A DNA stretch of 64,000 bases, taken from contig NC_064043.1 of NCBI RefSeq assembly GCF_932526225.1, positions 5,449,501 to 5,513,500 of the forward strand, in the 5' to 3' direction. Shown here piece by piece: positions 1-13,298 of the stretch. The notes beneath the pieces were generated by a model. That model saw nothing but the letters and a program-made list of their open reading frames with translations. It had not been told where the DNA came from and made no database searches. This stretch comes from Nematostella vectensis (lineage: Eukaryota > Cnidaria > Anthozoa > Actiniaria > Edwardsiidae). Numbering within the stretch: position 1 is the first letter of the stretch; each line of letters begins with the position of its first letter. The position numbers were made by a program, and so were the translations under genes.

Positions 1-155
1 AATACCTGGCCAAGGGTATAACTATGTTTTGGGGATTTAAAAATATTCGAGTAGAAATGGCTTAAAATGGTATCTAGGGTTATACAAAGTTTGACGTACA
101 GGGTTCCCCTGTAATGCCGATATTTGGTTCGTGACTTCTTTTGTGCATATTGAAG

Positions 156-288
156 GCCGTGCAAGAGAATGAGGACGATAATGCAGATGTGGGGTCAACT
201 TCTGAGATCACCGAGCTGCTAGGGGACAAGGAACACCTATATCCCAAGATCCTCTATCTGGTGATAGCAGACTCCGCGTACACAGAGG
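156..288 (+). CDS. Isolated exon-like open stretch, gene not recognised
   Basis: An open frame of about 44 codons lies between an acceptor-like TTGAAG (AG at 154-155) and a strong donor-like GAGG/GTGAGT (GT at 289-290). The translation has an acidic start (ENEDDNAD) and ends in a hydrophobic stretch (YPKILYLVIADSAY). Its composition is more protein-like than the flanks. I do not recognise the family. No neighbouring exon is visible in the next 1.5 kb, and anything upstream is off the window. It could be one exon of a plus-strand gene running off the left edge, an exon relic, or chance. Confidence 0.25.
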
Positions 289-1862
289 GTGAGTCATCCT
301 TTAAGAGGAAAGAAGAAGGGAAGTCATCCTTGTATGAGTATAAGTAGCAAGCCTACAACGGGTTCAACCCTACCTTGTACAAGGAGAGGGAAAGAGAATC
401 AGTAGTGGTCCTCAAGGGGTTCAACACTCCCTTTTGTGTGGAAGAAACAGGATTGGGGAATAAAAAGTGGTTCAAGGGGGTTCAACTGTGAAGCCTAGTT
501 AAAATCTATGGGATAACGTACAGGTGTTTAAAATATTGGGCTAGAATGATAGTGGTGTAAATATCCCTCTTTTGACTTTTTTTATTGCCGCTTCAGATAA
601 TCAGTAAGATGACAACCATGTACAACCAAGCCAGATCTATTCTGTGATGGGATCTTCGTCACATTGAGTGTTTATCTAAAAGTTATGCTCCCACCTTGAA
701 AGTGCTGTGATAAGCTGCAAGAGTTGCCTTGTGATTGGCTGCTCAGAATGAAGAGGTGGGCTCTAATTGGCTGCCCAGTATGGGGAAATGTGCTGTGGAT
801 TGGATTTATGTAAAGAGATCTGTTGCAATTGGATTGTTAATAGTAAGAATTGTGCTGATTGGCTTCTAAGCACAAAGTCGATCTTGCTGAATACGAATAG
901 CGCAAGAAAAGAGAAAAGAGTAAAAGGTCTTCTTTGTATAATATAGCTTAGTTATAGTTTTCCTTATCCCACTGGCAGTAAGCTCATGTACCTTGCTCAA
1001 TATTTTATCAAGGCAGTCAGTGCTAAAATAACAAGGAATAGTATGTACTGTGTTAGTGCCTTAAGTTAAATAACGGAGTCGAAAATCGCGCTCCTCCCGT
1101 GCCGAATATAGCTGTCTGTGTCGACCAAACACATGCAATTGTGTGCACTCAATTATGTAAAGTTCGTTAATGTATTTCCTTTTAGTTCGAATGATTTTAC
1201 TTTCGCTTAAATGACAGTACATCGGCGTAAATGTTTGTAATTTTGGATAAAATGAATGCGTATTTCTCGTTAATGAAAAGCAAAAGGTGTAAAATTGATG
1301 TGATGTTAATGTTGCACAAATCAAAACCAATGTGGCGTTTGATTTGACACAACAAAAGTTCAACGTTTTGGTGTCGTGCTTTTGCTGTGCAGCAAGCTAG
1401 ACTTTTTCAGCCGTACTTACTACTTTGTTGATTCTGATGTGGAATTGTTCATGTGCTCAAGCGAAATTATAGTTAGTCGGAACGACAAAAGCGCGACGTA
1501 TGAACCGCACCTGAGGGAAGGGCCTCATTTCACCTCATACTTCTCATAATAAATACAGCCTTGGCGAAGTAAATTGATTTACTCTGAACATGGGAGTTTT
1601 TAATAATTTCTCTTAATAGCTACCACAGATGAAATACAACCAAGACTATTTGAACAGAAATGTAAAAATATGGAGCGTGCTTTGGTATTACTTGGGGGAA
1701 ATTTATAATATAGTGTGTAGAACAGAAATGTTATTTTGAGTAAAAACTTTACTTACCACTTTGTGTGTTTGATTGTCATCATAGGGTATGGGTTATAGAA
1801 TTTTATCTTATTTCATCTTTACTAAAAGAGCACATACTACTGTGCACTTGCTAATTTTGTAA
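289..1862. other. Non-coding stretch, no gene seen
   Basis: No convincing gene. A GGGTTCAAC word recurs about every 60 bp at roughly 359-490. At 725-870 there are five or so ATTGG words (CCAAT on the other strand), several within ATTGGCTG. Both look like decayed short repeats. The minus-strand open frame at 1061-1363 has no recognisable features. Confidence 0.5.
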
Positions 1863-2825
1863 TACCCTCGACCCTATTTGTAATAAACCTCACCCTTTTG
1901 TAATAAATTTGACCCATTTTGTAATAAAATTGGCCCGTTTTGTAATAAACTCCACCCATTTTGTAATAAACTCGACCCATTTTGAAATAAATTTGACCCA
2001 TTTTGCAACAAACTCAACCCGTTTTGTAATAAACTCGACCCATTTTGTAATAAATTTGACCCAATTTGTAATAAAACCAAGCCATTTTGTAATAAATTTG
2101 ACCAATTTTGTAATAAATTGGACCCATTTTGTAATAAACCCAAGCCATTTTGTAATAAATTTGACCAATTTTGTAATAAATTGGACCCAATTTTTTAATA
2201 AATTTGACCCTCTTTGTAATAAATTTGACCCATTTTGTAATAAACTCGACCAATTCTGTTATATGTTTGACCCAATTTGTAATAAATTTGACCCATTTTG
2301 TAATAAATTTGACCCATTTTGTAATAAACCCGAGCCATTTTGTAATAAATTTGACCCATTTTGTAATAAACTCTACGCCCATGTTGTAATAAGTTTGACC
2401 CATTTTGTTAAAAACTCGACCCATTCTGCAATGAACTCGATCCATTTTGTAATAAATTTGACCCATTTTGTAATAAACCCGACCCATTTTGCAATAAACC
2501 CGACCCATTTTGCAATAAGCTCGATCCATTTTGTAATAAACTCGACCCATTTTGTAATAAATTTGACCCATTTTGTAATAAACTCGACCCATTTTGTAAT
2601 ACACTCGACCCATTTTGTAATAAACATGACCCAATTTGTAACAAAATGACCCATTTTGCAAAAAACTTGATCAATTTTGTAATAAATTCGACCCATTTTG
2701 TAATAAACTCGACCCATTTTGTGATAAACATGACCCAATTTGTAACAAAATGACCCATTTTGCAATAAACTCGACCCATTTTGCAATAAACTCGATTCAT
2801 TTTGTAATAAACTCCACCCATTTAG
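1863..2825. repeat. 21-bp minisatellite, about 46 units
   Basis: The tandem unit is close to GACCCATTTTGTAATAAACTC, with variants ending AAATTTG or AAACCCG. Because 21 is a multiple of three and most units lack stops in several frames, the array gives long overlapping open frames on both strands (heptad-like peptides such as THFVINS). These are repeat artefacts, not genes. Units are diverged from each other, so this is an older array than the 53-bp satellite at the right end of the window. It lies downstream of the 3' end of the minus-strand ANKRD50-like gene. Confidence 0.9.
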
Positions 2826-3242
2826 TTAATCTCTCCTCGTGTTTTAAATAGTACATATCTTTATTAATATTAGCCATTATACTAATTACAAAATCGGCAT
2901 TATCTTTGTGTACCCCAGGCCCTCGACCAAAGCAATAAGATTTATATAATGTTCTTTTGCAATAATATACACCATATCTACTTCTATACCCAACAATCGT
3001 CTTTAAACAAAACAATTAATAATCAGAATTTTGTAAAAGCGAAAATACCAAACACACGCAAGACGAAAGTTCGCTAAACGGACGCTCCAAACGAAGAACT
3101 TGTGGTGCCACTGCGAACTTAGGAAGGCGCATAGCAGTAAATGTATCTTGTGTAGCAAGCGCAAACGGTGAGGGAGATCTAGGTGAGTTGGCTGTACGCA
3201 AGTGTTGAAGGTAAAGGTAAAAAGAGGCCTTGAGTTTACCCC

Positions 3243-3248
3243 TTTATT
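3243..3248 (-). terminator. Candidate poly(A) signal of the ANKRD50-like gene
   Basis: AATAAA on the minus strand (TTTATT on plus), about 370 bp downstream of the stop codon at 3617. It would give a 3' UTR of roughly 390 nt. No closer canonical signal was noticed. Confidence 0.4.
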
Positions 3249-3616
3249 TTCTGTACAACTTAGCTTCCCTTTATCCTTTTCCCCAAGCGCGCGGTCTCGT
3301 CCTTTCCCAGTCCTTTGCGCTTGTTATACAGGGAGAATGGTTCACTGAAAGAGCAAATAAGCCTCCTGCTAAAAAGCCTGGTTAAAATGTCTAGGGTTAA
3401 ACCATATTTGGTGAGGCAAATCATATCTGGCGATACTACCTAGAGATACTACTTGTTATTTCACAGTCTGTAGCTCCGTATAGCAGTCAGGGGAGCACGT
3501 AATGATCGAGGTCTTAGCATCCTAAACCCCATCTGATGGGCTTATAGTAGAAGTCCAGCAACCTTTATCCATCCCTGCACATGAAGGCTGACATAGAAAC
3601 AGCTCGTCAGCCAGCT

Positions 3617-6600
3617 CTATACAGCAGTCTCTATAGAACTCATCGGATCTGACAGCCTGTGTGCGAACCCACTCGTACAAGGCATCTCTACTTGACTCTC
3701 CCCAGTCTTGTACCCCTCACTTTGTGATTTCCTCGTAGCAAACAAGCCACGCCGCTCTGTGAACTTTCTACTTCTTCTCTCACTGGACCCTGATGCAAAG
3801 GGACTCTTAATTCGCACCCTCTGCAGCATTGAGAAGGGATTGCGGCGACTCTTTGGGGAGTTAGAAGGGTGGGCAACAATATCATCATTCACCTTGAGAT
3901 GCGAAGCTAGCTCTGTGTAAGGTGGCGGCTCGTGGTGCACGGCCTCTTGTGAGCTGTATGGAGGGCATGCGCCACCCCAGCTTGGCTTACTAGGGTTGAT
4001 ATTATGGACCTCGAGGAAACTGGATGAGTATCGCCTTTCACCCGATATTGCAAGTGGGGTGAGCATGCCATCATCATGGTCACCCTGTGCGTGGATGTCC
4101 TGGCGGGAGCCTGGGGAGGAGCTTCCGGAGGAAGACACGCTTTCTTTCCTTGCATCTCTTGTCTCCTTCTGGTGGGGCTCGCTTGTTGGTGTTGAGGAGC
4201 TGTCTGTGTTGGTGCATGATATTTTGCGCTGTAGGGTGCTGGTGAAGATGTTGTTGTCATTCATGCGCACCACACTGTATGCCTCCAGAGCTTTCATGAT
4301 CTTGTTGTGACCTGGATCAAAATAACATTGTTTTGGGAAAAGTCTTATGACAAACAGAATGCATTGTTATGGGGAACGCCTTATTATGACAAACAGAATG
4401 CATTGTTAGGGGAAAAGCCTTAAATATGACAAACAGAATGCATTGTTAGGGGAAAAGCCTAAATATGACAAACAGAATGCATTGTTAGGGGAAAAGCCTT
4501 AATATGACAAACAGAATGCATTGTTAGGGGAAAAGCCTTATTATGACAAACAGAATGCATTGTTAGGGGAAAGCCTTATTGTGACAAGTGCATCGCATTT
4601 TAGCGAAAAAGCCTTATTAGGACAAGCAGAAGTAACAATAGTCAGTTAATAAGCCTATGGGCTAGACGTCAATAGCATTCGCGTTTTTGCTAAAATATTG
4701 AACAGAAATAAGTTCTGAATTTTTCTCATTATTCAAATGGAGCTTTCTACATTGGGATTGAGACAGTGCATTGTAATTCTAACTTAGAAAAGATCGAAGT
4801 AGGCTTGCACTTAATGAAGTCTAGCCAGAATTATGTAACTTAGACCAGTGTTGCACCTTCTTCGGGACTAAATGGACTGTATTATAGTAGAAAGCTTACT
4901 GTACGTATGGTGACATACCTGCTTCTGATGCAACTTGCATGGGTGTCCTACCAAAGCTATCTGCATGATTCATATTGGCACCATTTTCTAGAAGTATTTG
5001 TGCGACTTCATCATGGCCCTCCTGAGCCGCAATGCACAAAGCGGTTGCACCCTCAAATGACACCATGTCTACAAGAGCACCCTTATCTACCATAAGCTGA
5101 ATAATTGAGGCGTGGCCCTGCCAGGCTGCCGACATCAATGCAGTGCGCCCCTCATTGTCAGGTAAATTAACATCTGCATTGTGCTTGAGAAAAAGATTCA
5201 CAAGATTGTAGCAGCCTTGCCATGCGACAGCCTGTAGGGGAGTCCTCCCTTCATTGTCGGCACAATCAACAGTTGCACCTAGCTTCAGCAGCTTGGCTGC
5301 CATAGCTTCCTTGCCTTCGACTGCCACTGAGAAAAGTGCAGTCCGTCCATTAGTATCCTTGGTGTTCACATCTGCCCCCATTTTAAAGAGCTGCTCAACA
5401 ACTTCTTCATGGCCCTCCATTGCAGCATAGTATAATGCAGTGTTACCGGAGTCTGTTGTTTGGTTGATGGGGGTCCCAAAGTTTAGCAGAGTTATGACAA
5501 CATCAGAGTGGCCTTCCTGAGCAGCAATGATCAGTGCAGTCTTTCCACCGGCATCTCTGTCATCAAGCCGTACACCAGCCTCTAGGAGACATCTTACGAC
5601 TAGACTGTGGCCTGAAAAAACATATAATGTAAATATCAATGATCCTCTATTTGCAAGAAATAAGCATCCAATCCGATGTTAGTTAGTTACTCTTGAATAA
5701 GCCGATGGAAAGGGATTCTTTGTGTGAGTTTGAGGTGAGCGACATGACAGAAAAACTTGACACTTCAGATAAGCCCATTGAACATCTTATAAGGCGGAAA
5801 ATTTCTAGTACTTAGTGAGTAAAAGCAAACAAAATATCAAATGCGACTTTTTTTTAATTGATGCAACTTTTTGTTGAGCTTTTCGTCCCTGAGCCAATAA
5901 CATAGTACAATGATGGTCAAGAAAAAATATCTGAAAAAAATAGGTATGGGCATTTCAGCCTCACATTATTTGTCTTTTGAAAATCATTCTGGAATACAAG
6001 GAACCGATGGCCTTTGTAACAAATTGTGTCTTCTTTCTCTGCATTTTCCAGGTTTTTCCGTCCTGCCGAGGATTGGATTGTAAAATGGTGTCAAGATTGG
6101 CACTACCATGTTGTCAATCTATCCATATTTCAAGTATGAGAAAGAATAAATCTCTATTAGACGTTTGGAAAAGTTTTTCAATCTTCAATGTGGTATAATG
6201 TGAAATAAAAAAAGTTGTTTTATAGCAGAATTTGTTGTTGCATGACCTTGGAAAATCCAAAATCCATTTCTTGTTTGGGACAAGCCCATCTACAATCAAC
6301 TACACAAGTATCTGTATTGCTGAGATAAATTTAAAATGGGAAAATGTAAAATACCTCTGAATAATTCCATTTGCCTCCCCCGCACACATCAGACATATTT
6401 TTTGCTGAAAATATATTGCTACACGATTTTAAACCAAGGAAAACACAGCCATGGTGGAGACACACAGATTCTTCAGAAATCAGAGGGCTCAATTGAATAC
6501 TGCATTGTACTTTTGTACAGAACATTTTGTAAGGGATAAGCAGGAAATTATTAATACTGTATAGTACTTTACTATTTTAACACACTTTTACACTAATCAT

Positions 6601-9600
6601 TTCAATAGCTATTTTAATGGCCACCACTTAGATTCAAATAGCTTGCGGTGCATGCATAGATATACAGCTAGGGGTTGTGCCCCTTCCCACTCAATCACCA
6701 AAACTCAGTCTTTTTAAATATAATTTTTTCCTAAATATCTACAACTGTATGTCCCCTCCTCAACTAATCAGATTGCCTGTTATGGTTATTAGACCTCCAA
6801 TTAAATAATTTCTTTTGATTAATAAAATAATACTACAAGCAATTTGTTTTTGTTCCTTTACTCTTTTAAAACATATAGAGAAACCATGAAACAAAGGGTC
6901 AGTGATCAGCCAAGACAGTGGCTGCAAAGAAAAGGGGGTCTTGTATAAATATGGCATATGGGAAATGTGCGAGCTTCCCAGGCAAATCTATAAGAATATA
7001 GATTTTACACTTGCAACGGAATGAACAGCTAATCTGAGCTTTCAGGATTTCACTGTCTTGTCATAAACTATTTGACTGCACACAGCAAAGAAACTGATTG
7101 GTCAAAGTGGTATGATTGACTACATGCTATTACCAGACAATGAATAAATTTGAATTATTGGCGGTTATGTGACAATGATTATCAGATCAAAGATAGCTAT
7201 TTTGAGATTTCTTGACATAAAATGTTTGTCTTAAATGAATAAAAATAATGACAAAGGTGCAAATAACTAGAGCTCTATTTATATCTAAAACCGGAGCCAG
7301 CGCGGCGCAGAGCTCCATAGGTATAGAAATATGGTATAGCTATGCGACTTGGTTTTGTGGTCATCGCGCAGGTATCCTGTGGTGTCACAATCCATCCATC
7401 CATCCAGTCAATTGTGCAACTCCCAGGCTCCCTCGGTCTTAAATTTTTACGTATTTTTATTTTTTTACCGCCATCAAAGTTCGTATGTTCACAGCAAAAA
7501 AAGGCAGATTGAAAATAGTATTTAATGAGAAAATATGCGGATTTAAATGGGCTGAAATCTTTGAGGAACCATTTTGTCTGAAGTACGAGCCGATAGTAAA
7601 ATCTACCAGAGTGTTCGTGAATCCCGTCCATTGCAGCAGCAAAAAGAGGACTACTTAGAGGCTCTACACTGCCATTTTAATAACATTCCTTCACGTCTAT
7701 ATCTATGGAGATTTATAAGGAGATCCTGAGAAGAAAGGGCCTTGAATTTATGTATGTTTTCAGCTATAAAAAAATTCACTTGTGTCAGCAAGTTTCTTGC
7801 TAGCAGAAAGTCGACAAGTTCACAGTTTACAAAAAAAAGCGAACACAACCACACAAGCGACAAACAGAAATCGACGAAAAACACTGCCAATGTGAGTTTT
7901 GAACCTCGGTTTGTATTGAGAATATCACAGTTATTTTTCTTTTATTGTTGTGCTTTTATAATGCTCGTTTATTCGTGTTTTTTTTTTCCAAAACCAATCG
8001 CTCAAGCTAAAACACTGTACCAGTTTGACGTCAAGATGTCATATCAAAGTCATCTATCCCTGTTTTGATTGGCTTAAATACCATCTACTTGAATTCCGAT
8101 CGGCTTTTAATTTTGGAGTGCACTTGAGTGGTTTTCATTCCACTGGCAATCGCCATGAAAATGTTAAATTCTTAAATACTTACACGTTCTATAAGTTCAG
8201 GCATATATTCCTCACGGTAAGTAAGAATTTAACAACAGAAATACGTAGTAGTCTAGTTACTGTTTCAATGTCACATAGCTTGTTCGATTTATACATTTGT
8301 TTATAGAGTTTGCTTTGAGAATTTGTGGTCTAAATCAAACAATTTGAGCATAACAACATCCTTTGATATTCTTCGTTCTCTCTATACTGACTGCGTTGAG
8401 ATATTTAATAAAGGCTGACAAGTATCATCCTGTCATTTATTGCTAAAGAAGAGCTTTCCTGTCTTTATATTCTGTGTATTTAGGCTTCTCGAAGATACAG
8501 CAACTTTTTTTACATTATCATAACTACAAATAACTTATATATACTATATATACTTACTATATATTAACTTTACAGTTACAAGAGAATTTTCCCCATTGTT
8601 TTCACTTTTATTTAGGTAAAACCAACCAAGGACTACCAGAGGGCCATGATTGATGCTGAAGGCTGGGAGGCATGAGAATAGGCAAATGTCTTAAAGATAA
8701 TAAAGTAGGAAATTTCTTACTTTGATACAGCAGTAAATGTGAAATAGGCTTTTAAAGCAAATACAGATCTGAAAACATTTTTTCTATCAACCTAAAGATA
8801 ATGAGGAAAGGGAAAATGTTAGGAGAGTGCTCAACCAAGTTGTTGCATTACTGATGATTTTTTTTATTAAAGCTATAGTCCAATTTCTTCCTTCTCCCTC
8901 TCTCTCTCTCCCTCCCTCCCCCCCCCTCCCTCCCTCCCTGTCTTCTCTTAATTTCCTTGGTGATGGGGTATCACCAGTAATAAGTGATATATTAATCTTC
9001 CATATGGCACCTGAAGTATATCTAACTGTATCATTCTATCTTTGGAATGCTGTTGCATCCATCATTTGTTTCTTTGCAAGGGCAAAGCTAGTCAGAATCT
9101 AGCTTTGATACAAGTGTACAGTAATGAAACTTCTATCAGGGGAAGGGTTTTTTATTAGAGCAAGGTCCAGGGGGGACTCTCCAGAAAGATAGACGGGGGT
9201 GCTCAACCTATCTTTTATGGTATAATATTCTTACCAACTTCTATCTCTTAGGGTGTGTTTTAGGATTTTTCCGATTCTGCTATCTTTTAGGGTGTCTCAC
9301 GCTAAGTGGTGGCCCAATTGCTTGAAATGTATTTTACAATAAACCACAAGTCAACTGATCAGTTAATACTTTCGACTTTATTGTCGGTAACATAACAATA
9401 TAGGATCCGTCAGCAAATTAAAACCAGCATTGCTTTTTTAATAATCTCTCAGGGTTAAAAATTCCTCTGACTACACCCAATGTGCTATCTCTTAGAGGTA
9501 AGAATTGTTGTTGACCATGCCCTTAGTGCTATCCCTTAGGGTTAAAATTGATTCTGCTGTCGAGCACCCCAGTCTCTCAAACTCCCGTTTCTCAAAGTCC

Positions 9601-12600
9601 CCCCCCCACCTCCCCCTTGGGAGCAAGGTACTTAAATTATATAAAGACAACATCAAACTTGTGCTTTTTCAATAATAAATCTGTAAAGAAAACAGTTTTA
9701 TATCAAACCTATAGGTGAAGAGAAAGGGGAAAATGTTAGGAATATGCTCATTTAAGCTATTATTGCATTATTGTTATATATTTTTTAAAGTAGAGTCACA
9801 TTTTTTAAATAGAGTCATTCATTTCTCCCTTTTTCTTCTCCCCATTAGCTTTTTGTTATATTTATTTCTCTCTAACCCTAACATAGGTCAATGAACATGG
9901 TTTGGTTTGAAATTAGAAATTGGTATTAAGCACTTTCAGTAATAATTTAGGATTTGCCTCCATTGCATTCATTTTTGATTAGCCAGTATGGGTGGATCCA
10001 GGGTTTTTAAAACCAACAGGCCAATGGGTGGGTGCACCAATATGTAATGCATGACAGGAGGTATATTTGTGGAGTTTAGTTTCAACACATTTTTCTGAAT
10101 AATCAGAAAAACTACAGTAGTGGGTCTATGGGGGGGGGGGGGGGTAGGGTGTTTAAACCTCCCCTTGAGCTTTCTTTTTTTATTATTTTCAGTGTATCTT
10201 TTCACTCCAAAATTGTTACGAAGGTAAAATAATGGCGAAAATTTTTGGGCCAAATCCCCCCTTGGCAAAAAGCTAGATCTGCCCCTGAACTACAGTATGG
10301 CATCTAAATCTTTGGAATGATGTTACATCCTTGATATATTCTTCACAAGGTCAAAGCTTGTTAGAATGGTGTTTTGATAAAAATATACATAGTGGAACTT
10401 CTATAAAGGGAAATAAGAATTGACCATTAGACTTTTGAAAAAACATTCTCATCAATGTGACACCTAAAACTTTGACAGCCTTTTTCACACCAAGTTTTAG
10501 TATTTTGTTAACTTTTATACTGCATATTTAATATTATTGAATGAGTGCTTGCTTGACCCATTTGGAGGGGCCAATACAATTCATAATAACATGGCAGTAA
10601 AATTTGACATATTTTTAATCTCATTAAAAAAACATTCTAGAGACACCAAGATCCCCTCTAAAACTACCCCTATCAGTCAACACAAAAAGGTGTTAAATAC
10701 TGGCTCCGCTTTTAGGCAGTGCCTAAATCTATATATTAGTACTTTACTGTACATACCTTGGAATGCAGCCACCATGAGTGGAGACCAGGCGTTATGATCT
10801 GCCCTGAACATGGCGTCACGAGGAGACCTCCATGTGTTGGCTGCCTTTGGCTGAGCTGTTGAATAATGGCAAAATAAATCAATACTGAAAGGTGTATCAC
10901 TTGTATTATACTTATTTTTTCCATATTCTTAATTTCGTGATTTTCAAAGAAAATTTGAATGCATGAAAATTGAAATGAGCTTACCTCTTTTGTGGTTGTC
11001 GAGAAGCATTTTCACGACACCAACATGACCACTAGCAGCAGCAGCGAATAATGGTGTCCGTCCATTGCGATCCCAGTGACCAGCATCAGCATTAAACTCC
11101 AATAAAAGTTTAACAATGGAATAATGTCCCTCAAGACATGCAACACATAACGGCGTCATGCCGTCAAAATCTGGATGATCAACATCAGCACCATTTTCCA
11201 GTAAGAGCTGTACTACATCTGTGTGGTCTGCACTGGACGAGGCACACAGAACTGTGACAGCCAGGGCTGTACGTCCATCCTGGTCTGCATGATTGACCTT
11301 GGCTCCATGTTCTAAAAGAATTTGAACAACATTCTTATGTCCCATATAAGCTGCGGCAATCAAGGCCGTTCTCCCTTCATTGTCTGTGAGATTTGGGTTG
11401 GCTCCATACTGCAGCAACTGCAGCACCACATCACTATGTCCACCCCAGGCTGCACCTCGAAGGGCTGTACGCTTGTCATCATCAGCTAAGTCAACATGAG
11501 CTTGGTGCTTCAACAATACTGAAACCACATCAGAATGCCCAGCTGATGCGGATAACCGCAGCGCTGTGCACCCATCATCAGCAACATGGTTTGGATCACT
11601 GCCGCAGTTGACAAGCAAGTAGACAATGTCACCATGACCCTGTCTTGCTGCAAGCATCAAAGGGGTCTGACCACTCGGATCTGAAAAATTCACATTGGCT
11701 CCATGTTGTAGCAAAAGTCTGACAACATTGCTGGAGCCATTAAATGCAGCATTACATAGCTGGGTCCGCCCTGAACCATCAACATTATCAACAGGGGAAC
11801 CTTTCTCTAGAAGGGCTCTGATTGACTCTTCTGTTTCTTTACCAAAGTCGACAATCTCTTCCTCAAGGTTTAATTCACTCAAGTCAACACCGGCATCAAG
11901 GAGAATTTTTAGTGCTTCTTGGGGAGGGTATTCCGATGGGATTGGGTCATCTGAATTGAGCGCTTTACTCCATAGTAACCACAGCGCCAGATGCTCTTTT
12001 GTAAACTCATCCTTAAATGATGCTCGGCTCAAATGGACAGCAAATTCATGCGAATCAACATGCTTCTTCGTACTCGCTTGCTGTGTGCAACGTAACGCAA
12101 GCATGGCATGTCCATCCGCGGGAGAGCAAAGATATTGTGGTGTGCAGTGCTTAACATCAATTAACCACTCTGCGAATGAATGGTGAAAAATGCACTTTGT
12201 CCCCCGGATGTCATTAATTATATGATCCATTTGGTCTAGAACTGCTTGAAATCTTTCTGGTGTCAGTGCTGTATCCCTTGTCCAAACAGCCTCAAACAGT
12301 TCTGACTCCTTAAGGGGTTTTTGCGCTGCTAGAATGACATCTAACACAAGTTTGATTTGATTGAATTGTTCTTCTGAGTACAAGTGATCACAAAGCCATA
12401 AGTAAAATCCATTCAAAGTGCCTGGAATATCCTGCGCTTCCTCAATACTAAAACACCCATCCTCAATACAATCCAAAATTTTCTCGAGGTACAAGAAACA
12501 GCCGTTGCTTTTAATGTGAAGTTGATTAAATATCTCTGCAGTTTCGCGGGTGAGATGTTTTCGAAGCTCACTGTCATCGTCTAACCGGTTCAAAATATAC

Positions 12601-13298
12601 GACTGTATGTCTTTAACAACATGGGGTTTGCGAAGATCGTCTAGGGTCAACTTGCGAAAACCGGTGAACATTTTAGTCACAGTTTTCGATTGTTTTCTTG
12701 CGCTGATTACTAGAAAGAGCCATGGAGGCAAAAGATCAATATGTGTAGCTATTAACTCGGCGATAGTCTTACTGCCCGTAAAAACCCCAGCATCGAACGA
12801 ATGCAAGAACGATTCATCAATGGAGTCTACAACTAGTAAAAAGCAATCTTCTGGAGGGGGGATAGAATTCAACGGTAACAATACACCTTCTTTGAATGAT
12901 AAATCTGGGTTTCTTGCGCATTGTTCCGGCATCAAATGCTCTTGGATTTGTGGCTGGTTGAATATTTCACGATATGCTCTCAGTGGCTCGGAGTTCGAAA
13001 GCTGTTCTGCAAGAGTTCGGACGAATTCGGAGACCAATATAGATTTGTAATAATGCGCTTGGCAGAAATGGTAAGCCACTACCTTTGTTGATAATTCATA
13101 TTGTACCCCGTCTTGGGAACTCGGCGAGATAAGCTCAGACAGTAAGCTTGTTTTTCCTGATCCTGGGCCGCCAACAATAAACGTTCCCTTGGTTCTGAGG
13201 TCTTCCTGTTGCTTTCGCCGTTCAAGACAGGTTTGCACCTTTTCGAAGAGCCACTCTCGACAGTAAAATGTCCTTCTGCCGTGTTTCTTTCTGTTCAT
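3617..13298 (-). CDS. ANKRD50: ANKRD50-type NTPase/ankyrin-repeat protein, 4 exons, complete
   Basis: Exons (minus): 13298-10985, 10855-10757, 5611-4919 and 4311-3617. All three junctions are GT-AG and phase 1, giving 1266 aa. The start ATG has an in-frame TAG three codons upstream. Seen: an N-terminal CREWLFEK block, a Walker A GGPGSGKT at residues 43-50, a Walker B-like FLLVVDSIDE near residue 155, then from about residue 505 a long series of ankyrin repeats (GADVNxxDxxGRTAL type) across exons 1-3. Exon 4 is a Ser/Pro-rich tail ending ETAV. Human ANKRD50 is about 1430 aa with the same order and works in endosome-to-surface recycling with SNX27, retromer and WASH (established knowledge). Orthology is inferred from the CREW block, P-loop and architecture. 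The alternative is another NACHT-ankyrin protein such as TANC, which has TPRs that are not seen here. Intron 3 is 5.1 kb and intron 4 holds a 38-bp minisatellite. Confidence 0.85.
4323..4632. repeat. 38-bp minisatellite in the last ANKRD50 intron, about 8 units
   Basis: Tandem units contain GACAAACAGAATGCATTG followed by TTAGGGGAAAAGCCTTA. The central copies are nearly identical and both ends are degenerate. The array abuts the acceptor of the last exon (4311). Exon sequence is not included in the unit. Confidence 0.85.
5612..10756 (-). other. Long third intron of the ANKRD50-like gene (5.1 kb)
   Basis: A+T-rich, no coding signal on either strand. It contains a CT-rich tract (about 8886-8940), a poly-G tract near 10128-10142 and a diverged duplication (about 8640-9140 versus 9660-10420; see findings). 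Between those copies (about 9165-9610) G/C-rich ends in inverted orientation surround repeated CTATCTCTTAGGGT words, perhaps an old transposon. Elsewhere I see nothing. Confidence 0.6.

Noticed and set aside
1874-2821. Long open frames on both strands of the 21-bp array
   Set aside because: Unit length is a multiple of three and stop-poor, so frames are a by-product of repetition; the peptides are low-complexity and no splice context was found.
3708-4310. Plus-strand open frames opposite ANKRD50 exon 4
   Set aside because: Antisense shadows of a real coding exon.
10944-10984. Extension of ANKRD50 exon 1 beyond 10985
   Set aside because: The frame runs on, but AGAG/GTAAGC is a strong donor and the next exon continues the protein in phase.
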